Assembly (NCBI RefSeq): GCF_000376985.1 | Contig: NZ_AQYA01000031.1 | Coordinates: 1-64,000, forward strand | Direction of reading: 5' to 3' | From: Streptococcus henryi DSM 19005 | Lineage (GTDB): Bacteria > Bacillota > Bacilli > Lactobacillales > Streptococcaceae | Length of the DNA: 64,000 nt | In this document: in pieces, positions 23,821 to 32,731 of the stretch | Numbering within the stretch: the first letter of the stretch is position 1 | How the letters are laid out: every line of letters begins with the position of its first letter | Notes under the pieces: model-generated | What the model was told of the DNA's origin: nothing | The model's input: only the letters and a program-made list of their open reading frames with translations | The model's database searches: none | Program-made: the position numbers and the translations under genes

Positions 23821-25740
23821 TTAGGCTTTAAGTTCCAAGACCTTATCTGCCTTAGCAACTGTGTCAGCAGCTATAGGTTTAATCTCAGTATAGTCTTTAG
23901 TATTAGTTACAAGAAGGACTGTTGTATCGCTTAGACCAGCGTCAGCAATTTTAGCCTTGTCGAAAGTACCAATAATGTCGCCTGCTTTGACTCTGTCTCC
24001 TTGTGAGACCTTAAGATCGAAACCATCACCATTCATTGTCACGGTATCAATACCGACGTGAACAAAGATTTCGGCACCATTTGGTTTCACAATATTAACG
24101 GCATGACCTGTGGCAAAGGCTAGGCTAACCTGACCAGCAGCAGGGGCATAGAGCACACCCTCACTTGGTTTGATGGCAATACCTTGACCGATTGCACCAT
24201 TTGAGAAGGCTGGGTCATTCACTTCTTGCAATGAGAAGGTTTGACCAGCAACAGGAGCAAGAAGGACTTCGCCTTTCACAACTTCTGCTTTTTCGATGGC
24301 TAGCGCAGCTTCTTTTGCCTCGCCCCCAGCACGACGCTCTGCAATGGCTGCATAAATTTCAACCATACGACCTTCTAAGTCAAATTTGCGAAGGGCTAGG
24401 AAGACAGCCAAGTTCAAGAGAAGCGGAATATAAATTGAGAAAGTAAAGATGGCTTGACGAACAGGTTCTGTTGCAACAGTAGCAGTTCCATCATAGCTTG
24501 CAAGAGCTAATGTCCAACCGACCATTGATGCTCCGATACCAGTACCAATTTTATTAGCAAAACTTTGTGCACTAGAAGAACGTCCAACCATTTTTGAACC
24601 AAACTTGTAGTCGTTATAGTCAACAACCATTCCCATGAGAACACCTGTAAGAGCCATAACTGGAATACCAGTAAAGGTTGTTACCAAACCAATAGCAGTA
24701 TTAAAGATGAAGTGATCTGGATTGATAATTCTGACTGCTGTCACAATAGTTGTAATCAAAGCCATATTCTTCAAGAGTTTTGTAGGACCAAATTTCTTAA
24801 CAAGTGGTGTTAGAAGAGCAAATCCTAGGAAGGTTGGAATCAGTCCCAAACCACCCATAACCGCAACAAGGTTATCATTGCCATAAATCCATTTAGCATA
24901 GTAGGCACCTGAAGTTCCAGTCAAACCGTAAGAAACATTGGCAGCAAAGTTTACAATCAATAAAAGAACCCAGTATTTGTTTTTGACGAGTTTTGAAAGG
25001 GCATCACGCATGGTCATTTGCTCTTCTTCAGCAACCACCTCTGCAGTCTCAACTTTATTTTTACGATCAACTGCTGATTCTTTAGCAAAAGCATAACAAA
25101 CGAGCATAAAGACAACAATGAGAGCGCCAAAGATTGTTCCCAATTTTACCCAGGCTGCCTGATTACCACCCAAGAGATTTGTCACAGGGATAACCAAGAT
25201 AGAGATAAACATCCCTGATACATAACCTGCAGCCGCACGCCAAGTTCCGATGTAAGAACGCTCTTCCTGACTATGTGTCCGCACAATTTGAAGAGAGACA
25301 TAAGGAACTGCTATAGCTGTATAGAGGATTGCTGTCAAAAGCAGATTGGTTGCCATAACGTAACCTAATTGGAAAACGTCTGTTCCTTTAGGCACTGTAA
25401 ACATGGCAATGAGCATTAGACCAGCTGGAACACCAGCCTTAAGCAACCATGGACGATACTTTTCCTTACCAGGTTTGGTATTATCAATAATGTTCCCCAT
25501 GAAAACATCGGTGAAAGCATCAAAGATTTTATTGACCATGAAGATGGTAGCAATGGCACCTGCAGCCAAACCTACCTTATCGGTGTAGAAATAGGTCAAT
25601 TGTCCAACAAGTCCAGAAATCACATTAAGCGAGAACTGTCCAAGCGAATCCGCAAAATAGTCACGAACACGCATTACTTTTTGAATGCCGTCACGGTCAT
25701 AACGGATAGCATTCTTATCTTTTTTAGGTTTTCTAGCCAT
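23821..25740 (-). CDS. GPH-family glycoside symporter with C-terminal PTS EIIA domain
   Basis: 639 residues. Residues 1-460 form a 12-helix glycoside-pentoside-hexuronide:cation symporter (VRDYFADSLGQFSLNVISGL start, KIFDAFTDVFMGNIIDNTKPGKEKYRPWLL loop, MVVDYNDYKFGSKMVGRSSS). Residues about 485-639 are an EIIA-Glc-like domain (LLAPVAGQTFSLQEVNDPAF, EIFVHVGIDTVTMNGDGF with the phospho-His), as in LacS and RafP. The PTS can thus tune uptake. Upstream of and cotranscribed with GH78, so its cargo is probably a rhamnosylated glycoside. AAAGGAG precedes the ATG; a cre-containing 20-bp motif shared with the GH3 gene at 30028 lies in the promoter. Confidence 0.88.
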   Translation of the reverse strand: MARKPKKDKNAIRYDRDGIQKVMRVRDYFADSLGQFSLNVISGLVGQLTYFYTDKVGLAAGAIATIFMVNKIFDAFTDVFMGNIIDNTKPGKEKYRPWLLKAGVPAGLMLIAMFTVPKGTDVFQLGYVMATNLLLTAILYTAIAVPYVSLQIVRTHSQEERSYIGTWRAAAGYVSGMFISILVIPVTNLLGGNQAAWVKLGTIFGALIVVFMLVCYAFAKESAVDRKNKVETAEVVAEEEQMTMRDALSKLVKNKYWVLLLIVNFAANVSYGLTGTSGAYYAKWIYGNDNLVAVMGGLGLIPTFLGFALLTPLVKKFGPTKLLKNMALITTIVTAVRIINPDHFIFNTAIGLVTTFTGIPVMALTGVLMGMVVDYNDYKFGSKMVGRSSSAQSFANKIGTGIGASMVGWTLALASYDGTATVATEPVRQAIFTFSIYIPLLLNLAVFLALRKFDLEGRMVEIYAAIAERRAGGEAKEAALAIEKAEVVKGEVLLAPVAGQTFSLQEVNDPAFSNGAIGQGIAIKPSEGVLYAPAAGQVSLAFATGHAVNIVKPNGAEIFVHVGIDTVTMNGDGFDLKVSQGDRVKAGDIIGTFDKAKIADAGLSDTTVLLVTNTKDYTEIKPIAADTVAKADKVLELKA

Positions 25741-25783
25741 GAGAAGCTCCTTTTAGTTTTTTCTTAAGTTTATTTTACATGAT

Positions 25784-25803
25784 ATTGTAAGCGTTTTATT
25801 GTA
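25784..25803 (-). promoter_or_regulatory. cre plus extended motif, GPH-IIA/GH78 operon promoter
   Basis: Plus-strand ATTGTAAGCGTTTTATTGTA. The cre-like part is 25786-25799 (13 of 14). The whole 20 bp recurs with one change at 30073-30092. Confidence 0.6.
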
Positions 25804-25999
25804 GTATTGGTCTTTTTTTTATAATTTTAGGTCATCTTCTTGACTTATTATTAAACTCAAGAAAAGATGTGATAATCTACCAATTATTGCTACTAATTCT
25901 TTTCATTTTTTAGAAAAATAAGCAGGTGTCGAGTAAAACACAAAAAAACTTGAACTTTTTCTTGGATTTGCCATACTATTCCTAAACAGAGGTGAAATA

Positions 26000-26713
26000 A
26001 TGAATCAATCCAAAAGAATTAGAACTGCAATTTCAAATATTTCAGAAAACAAAGTTATTTTCGCAAGTGAGCTATTTCTAAAACTAACTAGTGGCGAAGA
26101 CTATTCAGAAGAAAATTTTTACAAAGTATTAGAAAGACTAGTAACTAAAAAATCTCTAATGCGTATTAGTAAAGGTGTTTACGTCCGGCCAAAGGTATCT
26201 CATTTCGGTCCGATAGGTCCAACAGATGACGAAATTATCAGTCTATTTATTGACCATGAGAAGGGGATGCTAATCGGTTACCATCTTTATAACCAATTAG
26301 AGTTAACAACCCAAATTTCAAAAAATTATAAGGTCCTTACCAATAGTTCACACGGAAAATCCACCATACAAAATATATCCATAAAAGAATGTCATCTTAA
26401 ATTTACAGAATCTGTTAAACAGATAATATCCATGCTTGAGGTGCTGTCCCATGTGGATACAATACAAGATTTAAATGAAGAAAAATTTATTATTTTTTGT
26501 AAAGAATTTGCGAATAAATATTATGATAATCTTGTTTTAGAAACTGTTTTGCAGGAAATGAAATATAAAAAGTCCACACTCTATTTTCTTAAGTTGATTT
26601 TAGATGCCTATCAGGTCCCAAATACCCTACAAAAATACCTATCAAGATTATCCAAATATAAAGAACCGCAGGTAAGGTATTATGAAACTACATTTGGATA
26701 TAAACACATTTGA
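26000..26713 (+). CDS. AbiEi-like / DUF6088 putative antitoxin
   Basis: 237 residues. N-terminal winged-helix (IFASELFLKLTSGEDYSEENFYKVLERLVTKKSLMRISKGVYVRP, about 22-65) followed by an all-purpose C-terminal domain, the plan of AbiEi-type and DUF6088 transcriptional repressor antitoxins. It precedes an AbiEii-like nucleotidyltransferase gene and overlaps it by 32 bp, the classical type IV toxin-antitoxin order. GAGGTG precedes the ATG. Base composition is AT-richer than the flanking sugar genes, consistent with later acquisition. Confidence 0.75.
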   Translation: MNQSKRIRTAISNISENKVIFASELFLKLTSGEDYSEENFYKVLERLVTKKSLMRISKGVYVRPKVSHFGPIGPTDDEIISLFIDHEKGMLIGYHLYNQLELTTQISKNYKVLTNSSHGKSTIQNISIKECHLKFTESVKQIISMLEVLSHVDTIQDLNEEKFIIFCKEFANKYYDNLVLETVLQEMKYKKSTLYFLKLILDAYQVPNTLQKYLSRLSKYKEPQVRYYETTFGYKHI

Positions 26714-27591
26714 AGATCTTTCACAAATCGTAAGTCAGTGGCGACAAATACCCATTGAAGCAGTAAAGCGAGATTATTTAATCGTCCTTATGCTCCAAAA
26801 CTTATCTAAAAGCCATCTTGCTGATTCCTGTATTTTCAAAGGTGGAACCTCATTAAGCAAATGTTATCCTGGGACTATCCAACGATTCTCTGAAGATATT
26901 GATTTAACTTTTTTAGATACTGTTCTGAGTAACAAACAAAAAGATAGAATGCTAAAAGAAATCGAAAAAGTTATATGGGCAGATTTGCCTCATAAAAAAA
27001 TTGCTGACGAACGTAGCAGGATTTCAAAGAGCTCATTTGTATGGTTAAAAGAAATTGGCAAAGAAAATCGTATCAAACTAGAAATTGGTAGTACCATCCG
27101 TCCTGAGCCAAGTCAAAAAATGACTCTAAAAACTTACTTTCAAGAGTTTTTAGAAGAAAATGGGTATGTTGATCTTATTTCAACCTTTGAGCTAGAATCT
27201 GTAAATCTTAGTGTTTTAGATATTACAAGAACATTTTTAGATAAAGTTTTAGCCGTTAAACGTCATGCTTTTAATAATGATTTGAAACGTAAGGTCCGTC
27301 ATATATATGATGTCGTCCAACTCTTTCATACCACAGAAATCCAACTATTCATGGAGTCCCATCATGACCTTAAAAATCTTCTCACCCTAACAAAACATAC
27401 AGATCACTATTACATATGAATCCTTATTCCTTTGAAGATTGGAGGCATCTCTTTGAAGACAAAGAAATAAGAAGCGCCTATCAAAATCTTCATAAGGATT
27501 TACTGTACACAGAAAAACCTCAAAATTTGAAGAAGCCATTCTTGTCTTTGAACACATTAATAAAGCTCTTGAAAAAGTAGAAAATGACTAG
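26682..27591 (+). pseudogene. AbiEii-like nucleotidyltransferase toxin, C-terminus broken by two frame changes
   Basis: The first 245 codons (26682-27419) hold the core of AbiEii/AbiGii toxins: CIFKGGTSLSKCY near residue 46 and RFSEDIDLTF near 66 (GGTS and DxD motifs), the mid segment NRIKLEIGS near 125 and LDKVLAVKRHA near 190. The usual C-terminal helices continue in other frames: NPYSFEDWRHLFEDKEIRSA (27419-27478), HKDLLYTEKPQN, then after another shift near 27524 FEEAILVFEHINKALEKVEND to TAG 27591. The stop and the next ATG overlap as ATGA. So the toxin seems disabled or truncated while the antitoxin is intact; a sequencing error is the alternative. Confidence 0.65.
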
Positions 27592-27668
27592 TCCCCAAAA
27601 ATCTTCTAATCGTTTTTCTCTTGGTCAACAGTCAGGGATTCAATTACAATTTGATAGCAACCTATAGC

Positions 27669-27717
27669 AAAAACACCATGAGCATTATTGTCAGTTTGAC
27701 CTTACTCATGGTGTTTT
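27669..27717. terminator. Terminator between AbiE module and GH3 gene
   Basis: AAAACACCATGAG and CTCATGGTGTTTT pair between the convergent toxin remnant and GH3 gene; A/T runs flank both sides. Nothing else recognisable lies between 27592 and 27760. Confidence 0.7.
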
Positions 27718-27760
27718 ATTATTCTCTTGATTTTCTACTTGCTTCCAGCCTCATAGGACT

Positions 27761-30028
27761 TTAGCTATTCAAAGCATCGATAAGTTGCTGCAAACTAGCC
27801 TTTTCGACACCCGGTACAAAGCTGAGCAGCTGACGCAAAGGCATTCCTTCCATCATGGCTGCGAACATTTCAGCATTCATCATGTCGTCTGGACCTGCTT
27901 CAGCTACCTTAGCAGCTTCTGAATTTCCCATCATAGCCCCCATGCTTTGCTCAAGAATAGCTTTACCTTTTGGATCTGCCATGATTTCCCCCATGGTGGA
28001 GTTAAGTGTAAAGACTTTTGGCAATGGCAGAGCTGGGCTTACATGAACCTTAGCATTAACAATAGTATCCACAGCTGAACGTCCAAAACCAATCTCGTAA
28101 TCTAAATCCTCGACATACCAGTCATGGATAGTTGTTTCCCAGTAAGCAAAGGCCCGTTTGTCAAGCTCGAAGGTCACAGTCTTAGTCTCGCCTGGCTCAA
28201 GTGAGACTTTGTCGAAGGCACGCAGTTCCTTGACAGGACGGATCAATTTACTATTTTCTGGTGACACATAAAGTTGAACCACTTCTTTACCAGCAAGACT
28301 ACCAGTATTAGTGACATCAACTGAAACTTTAAGAGTCTCTGCATCAGATAGTTTTTCTTTATCAATGGTCATATTACTGTAGGCAAAAGATGTGTAAGAA
28401 AGTCCATGTCCAAATGGGAAAATAACGGACATCTCTTTCGAATTATAGTAACGATAGCCAACAAAGACTCCTTCTGAATAAATTGACTGATTTTTTTCAC
28501 CACCAAAGGTTAGATAGGCTGGTGTGTCTTGGAGACGAAGTGGGAAAGTTTCAGCTAAACGGCCGCTAGGATTTACTTTTCCGTAAAGAACATTTGCTGT
28601 TGCTCCGCCGACTGCTTGACCGCCAAGGTAAACTTCAAGCACCGATTTAACCTTATCAATCCATGGCATTTCAATAGCTGAGCCATTATGAAGAACGACA
28701 ACAAGATTTTCTTGAACAGCTGCTACTGCTTCGATTAAGGCAACTTGATTAGCTGGCATTTGTAAGTGTTTGCGATCATAACCTTCTGATTCAAAGCTAT
28801 CAGGTAACCCCACAAAGAGAACCGCCACATCTGATTCAGCAGCAAGCTTAACAGCTTGAGCATGTAAGTCTTGGTTCACGTCTTCTGTAGAATCATCAAA
28901 GCCAGGAGCATAGCTAACATTTTCTCCAGCGACTGAAAGAGCTGACTCAACCTTATGGCTGTTAATATGTGAGCTACCACCACCTTGGAAACGTGGTTTG
29001 TCTGCATATTTACCGATATAGGCAACTTTTTGGCTAGTCTTTAATGGTAAAAGTGAAGCCTCATTTTTCAAAAGGACAATAGACTCTTCAGCCAATTGAC
29101 GGGCTACTTCATGATCTTGGTCTAAAGTGTAAGTCGCTTCCTTATCACGATTATCTTCAAAGCGATAGACAATGTTTAGGAGGCGCTCAACTGCTTGGTC
29201 CAAGACAGCTTCATCTAAATGACCTGCTTTGACTGCATCCACAATTTCCAAATCATTAGTCGTGTTGCCACCTGGCATTTCCAATTCACAACCGGCTTGA
29301 AGTGACTTAACACGGTCATTCATTGCTCCCCAGTCGGTTACTACGAAACCGTCAAAGCCCCAGTCATCACGAAGGACACCAGTAAGCATGGCTTCATTTT
29401 CACAAAGGTAAGTGCCATTTAACTTATTGTAGCTGTTCATGATAGTCCATGGCTTGGAATTTTTTACCATTCCTTCAAAAGATGCAAGATAGATTTCACG
29501 TAGGGTGCGCTCATCAACAATGGAATCGCTAGTCATACGACGGTACTCTTGGTTATTAGCTAAGAAATGCTTAGGACTTGTTCCTACATTTTTTGATTGA
29601 ACGGCATTGACGTAAGCTGCGGCCATCTCTGTTGAGACCAAAGGATCCTCAGAAAGGTACTCAAAATTTCGACCGCAAAGAGGAGAACGCTTGATATTCA
29701 TTGCTGGACCAAGGATGGTACTAATATTTTCAGCTTGACATTCATTTCCAAGTGTCTCACCTAATAGTTGAGCTACTTCACGGCTAAAGCTTGAAGCAAT
29801 GGCACAGCCTGCTGGGAAGCAAACTGCCTCAATACTATCAAGCATGCCAAGATGGTCCCCACCCTCACTTTGTTTGCGCAGCCCATGCGGACCATCTGAT
29901 ACCATTACTGATGGAATTCCCAATCGTTCAATTGCTTTTGTACGCCAGACATCTTTCCCCGAACAGAGAGAAGCCTTTTCTTCTAAAGTCATTTTACTAA
30001 TCAATTCTTTGATTTCTTTACTAGTCAT
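27761..30028 (-). CDS. GH3 beta-glucosidase-type enzyme (755 aa)
   Basis: Cytoplasmic GH3 enzyme. Three-domain plan: TIM barrel with KHFLANNQE near 153 and nucleophile segment VVTDWGAMND (Asp232), alpha/beta sandwich with EESIVLLKNEASLLPL near 315 and SESEGYDRKHLQMP near 410, then fibronectin-III-like domain (ELRAFDKVSLEPGETKTVTFEL near 590). The final 80 or so residues (STMGEIMADPKGKAILEQ...MMEGMPLRQLLSF...) form a helical tail also found on the GH78 at 21027. No His-Asp dyad of the NagZ type, so a normal hydrolase. It is divergent from the AraC gene at 30144; its promoter shares a 20-bp motif with the GPH-IIA operon, so both likely answer to one regulator. Confidence 0.9.
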   Translation of the reverse strand: MTSKEIKELISKMTLEEKASLCSGKDVWRTKAIERLGIPSVMVSDGPHGLRKQSEGGDHLGMLDSIEAVCFPAGCAIASSFSREVAQLLGETLGNECQAENISTILGPAMNIKRSPLCGRNFEYLSEDPLVSTEMAAAYVNAVQSKNVGTSPKHFLANNQEYRRMTSDSIVDERTLREIYLASFEGMVKNSKPWTIMNSYNKLNGTYLCENEAMLTGVLRDDWGFDGFVVTDWGAMNDRVKSLQAGCELEMPGGNTTNDLEIVDAVKAGHLDEAVLDQAVERLLNIVYRFEDNRDKEATYTLDQDHEVARQLAEESIVLLKNEASLLPLKTSQKVAYIGKYADKPRFQGGGSSHINSHKVESALSVAGENVSYAPGFDDSTEDVNQDLHAQAVKLAAESDVAVLFVGLPDSFESEGYDRKHLQMPANQVALIEAVAAVQENLVVVLHNGSAIEMPWIDKVKSVLEVYLGGQAVGGATANVLYGKVNPSGRLAETFPLRLQDTPAYLTFGGEKNQSIYSEGVFVGYRYYNSKEMSVIFPFGHGLSYTSFAYSNMTIDKEKLSDAETLKVSVDVTNTGSLAGKEVVQLYVSPENSKLIRPVKELRAFDKVSLEPGETKTVTFELDKRAFAYWETTIHDWYVEDLDYEIGFGRSAVDTIVNAKVHVSPALPLPKVFTLNSTMGEIMADPKGKAILEQSMGAMMGNSEAAKVAEAGPDDMMNAEMFAAMMEGMPLRQLLSFVPGVEKASLQQLIDALNS

Positions 30029-30072
30029 TGAAAAACCTCACTTGTTTTTTTCTTACATTTATAATACAATTT

Positions 30073-30092
30073 ATTGAAAGCGTTTTATTGTA
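30073..30092. promoter_or_regulatory. cre plus extended motif between GH3 and AraC genes
   Basis: ATTGAAAGCGTTTTATTGTA; cre-like part 30075-30088 matches 13 of 14. Nearly identical to 25784-25803, beyond what cre alone needs, so a second regulator may overlap. Confidence 0.6.
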
Positions 30093-30143
30093 AAAAGAGA
30101 TTTTTTCTTGTAAAATTAGATTTTATTTAAAAAGGAAACTGTC

Positions 30144-31319
30144 ATGAATTTAGAAAAATTTTGCCAAACCTTCTACTTAGCTACCTATATTCCCATCACC
30201 AAAATGACGGTACCTGCTCAAGTTAATTATTCTTTTCCTAAGCACACTATGGATCTACCTGTCTTTTCTAGCTACACGCAAAATATTCACTTTAACAAGA
30301 AGACAGATTACTACATCACCAAATCCTTTGCTTTCTTTGGTATTATTGAAATCAAAAATAGCTCAGACTATTTAGTCATTGGCCCAATCTTCAGCACAAG
30401 TTTTGTCTCTAATCACGTGGAAGCCTTTATGCAAGAATTTGACATTCCAAAAGATTATGAAGAAACTCTGCACAATCTTTTAGAAAATACACCTGTTTAC
30501 TCTCTCAATCAGTGTCTCCACATGCTCAATTTTCTCAATCTCTATTTGAACAATGAGCTCATGGATTTAACACAAATTATAACTCCCAAAAACAAACACA
30601 GGACAGACTTCAATCGTCAATTAGCTCAGCAATTGACAGAGAGGAAAGAGGAAAAACGTATCCACAATACCTATCATTTTGAACAAAGTCTGCTTAAGGC
30701 TGTTGAGACTGGCAATACCAAGAGAATTATGGAGATTCTTAATGAAGCTGGCAATATTAGCGCTGGGAAGGTAGCAGAAAATACCCTTCGTCAGCAAAAA
30801 AATATTTTCATTACTGCTGTCACTTTAGTCACACGCGCTGCGGTTGCTGGTGGGCTAGACATCGAACAAGCTTACAGTTTGAGTAACATTTACATTCAAG
30901 AATGCGAACGCCTGGGTGACATCAATAAGATTTTGGACCTCAGCCAAACCATGTATCTTGATTTCACAAGTAGAGTGGCTAGACAGAAATTGAACACCCA
31001 AATGAGCAAGGAAGTCTTTGATGCAATCCAGTTCATTCACAATCAGACCAACCAAAGCATTCAAGTGGAAGATGTAGCAGAAAACTGTGGCTATAGCTAC
31101 TCCTACTTAAAGAAAAAATTCAAAAACGAAGTGGGCATGACCATCACTGAATACGTCACCCACACCAAACTGGAAGAGGCCAAAGAATTGCTCAAGTACT
31201 CTGATTACAGCATCAGCGAGATTAGTAACTATCTTTGCTTCTCCAGCCAATCCTACTTCCAAAACCTCTTCAAAAAACACTATAGCATCACACCGCTGCA
31301 GTACAGAAAGGGGAAATAG
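30144..31319 (+). CDS. AraC-family regulator (391 aa)
   Basis: N-terminal domain of unknown ligand specificity (about 1-170; NYSFPKHTMDLPVFSSYTQ, FAFFGIIEIKNSSDYLVIGPIFS), a helical linker domain (about 180-280; LRQQKNIFITAVTLVTRAAV) and a C-terminal AraC double helix-turn-helix (about 290-391; VEDVAENCGYSYSYLKKKFKNEVGMTI, ISEISNYLCFSSQSYFQNLFKKHYSITPLQYRK). Same plan as the next gene, so the two are paralogues. Divergent from the GH3 gene at 30028 with a shared 115-bp control region, making that gene (and the GPH-IIA/GH78 operon with the same motif) its likely targets. AAAGGAAAC precedes the ATG. Confidence 0.85.
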   Translation: MNLEKFCQTFYLATYIPITKMTVPAQVNYSFPKHTMDLPVFSSYTQNIHFNKKTDYYITKSFAFFGIIEIKNSSDYLVIGPIFSTSFVSNHVEAFMQEFDIPKDYEETLHNLLENTPVYSLNQCLHMLNFLNLYLNNELMDLTQIITPKNKHRTDFNRQLAQQLTERKEEKRIHNTYHFEQSLLKAVETGNTKRIMEILNEAGNISAGKVAENTLRQQKNIFITAVTLVTRAAVAGGLDIEQAYSLSNIYIQECERLGDINKILDLSQTMYLDFTSRVARQKLNTQMSKEVFDAIQFIHNQTNQSIQVEDVAENCGYSYSYLKKKFKNEVGMTITEYVTHTKLEEAKELLKYSDYSISEISNYLCFSSQSYFQNLFKKHYSITPLQYRKGK

Positions 31320-31451
31320 AGCAGATATTTATCAAAAGACTTAGGCTATTTAACCTAGTTTTGTCCTAAACATGCATGAGACCTATCACAGCATTTTTAA
31401 CTAACTCACTCAGTCCAACTTCTCCTCAATTAGCAATCAAAAGGAGGTATT

Positions 31452-32654
31452 ATGCTTAATTTTGAAGATATTTCCAACTTGTTACCACAAATCTATCAGT
31501 CCTTTGAAATTCCAGTCATGCTCTATAAAATTAGCGATTCTGAAGATTTTATTTTCTATCCCGAGGTCAAGCACTATCAAGAATTACTCCTGCCTTATCA
31601 GAAGACATTTGCAAACATGAACCAGTCTGTCCACTATCATATTAATGAACTCTTCTATACTGTTGCTTGTTTTTTTAACGCTGCTGAAGGTTATAAATTA
31701 ATAATAGGGCCGGTTCCTTCAACTCTTGTATCTAAATCGACCGCCAAATCTTTACTTCAAACATGTAAATTGCCATCTTCAGAATGGCTAATCAAGGAAA
31801 TACTAGGTTTACCGATTTATCAACAGATTCGCTTATTTAATATCTTTAGCCTCCTTCATCAAACCATCTTAGATAAACATATTGCTCCTCTTGAAATCAC
31901 CAACATCATAGACAAGTCGACTTCTATTTCCCTTGCAGAAAAAAAGACTGAAGAATTTTATCAGCGGACAGAGGAACAAAATTTTCACACCTCTTGGGAA
32001 TTTGAACAGCGTTATTTGACCTATATTGAAGAAGGAAATTTAGCAAAACTGAGGTTGTTATTAGATAATCCCATAAATGTAGATACGGGTATTGTTGCCG
32101 ATGACAATCTAAGACAAATAAAAAATCTCTTTATTGCATCAATTACACTGGCAACCAGAGCAGCAATTAGAGGTGGCTTGGAACCTCAAGTCGCCTATCA
32201 CTTTAGTGATTTAGCAATCTTAGAGATGGAAAAACTGAACACACTTCAAGTAATGATGGAATGGCAAAGAACTTCAATGTATGAATTGACAAAACAGGTT
32301 GCAGCTTTAAAAACAAGTAAGGAAGTCAGTCCAGTAGTCCAAAACACTCTCAATTATATAGCAACTCATATCAATGAACCTCTATCTGTTGCTAAACTTG
32401 CCCAAGAGCTTTATCAAAACCGTTCCTATCTGTCACGACTTTTTAAAGCTGAGATGTCTGTCAACCTTAGTGAGTATATTTTGACTCGGAAAATTATTGA
32501 GGCTAAAGATCTATTGCGCTTTAGTGAAAAATCAATCAGCGAGATTAGTAATTTTCTTGCCTTTTCTAGTCAATCTTACTTTCAAACGGTTTTTAAAAAA
32601 CACACTGGTCTGACACCCGTTCAATACAGAAATCAAGAAAAATCTTATTCTTAA
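31452..32654 (+). CDS. AraC-family regulator (400 aa), paralogue of upstream gene
   Basis: Same three-part plan as 30144-31319: N-terminal sensor-like domain (NELFYTVACFFNAAEGYKLIIGPVPS), helical domain with LRQIKNLFIASITLATRAAI, and C-terminal AraC domain (SVAKLAQELYQNRSYLSRLFKAEMSVNL, ISEISNFLAFSSQSYFQTVFKKHTGLTPVQYR). AAAGGAGG precedes ATG 31452. It is 132 bp after its paralogue and converges on the GH53-like gene, separated by a terminator. Probably regulates one of the neighbouring glycoside operons, for example GH3-SDR-SDR (34292-39281), which has no other adjacent regulator; this is inference. Confidence 0.85.
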   Translation: MLNFEDISNLLPQIYQSFEIPVMLYKISDSEDFIFYPEVKHYQELLLPYQKTFANMNQSVHYHINELFYTVACFFNAAEGYKLIIGPVPSTLVSKSTAKSLLQTCKLPSSEWLIKEILGLPIYQQIRLFNIFSLLHQTILDKHIAPLEITNIIDKSTSISLAEKKTEEFYQRTEEQNFHTSWEFEQRYLTYIEEGNLAKLRLLLDNPINVDTGIVADDNLRQIKNLFIASITLATRAAIRGGLEPQVAYHFSDLAILEMEKLNTLQVMMEWQRTSMYELTKQVAALKTSKEVSPVVQNTLNYIATHINEPLSVAKLAQELYQNRSYLSRLFKAEMSVNLSEYILTRKIIEAKDLLRFSEKSISEISNFLAFSSQSYFQTVFKKHTGLTPVQYRNQEKSYS

Positions 32655-32655
32655 T

Positions 32656-32709
32656 AAAAAATGAGTTGTAAAGTCATCCTAATATCTGACTCTAGCAACT
32701 CATTTTTTT
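32656..32709. terminator. Bidirectional terminator, AraC and GH53-like genes
   Basis: AAAAAATGAGTTG and CAACTCATTTTTTT are perfect inverted arms with T-runs on both strands between convergent genes. Confidence 0.8.
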
Positions 32710-32731
32710 GTTTACATGGACTGACTAAAAA

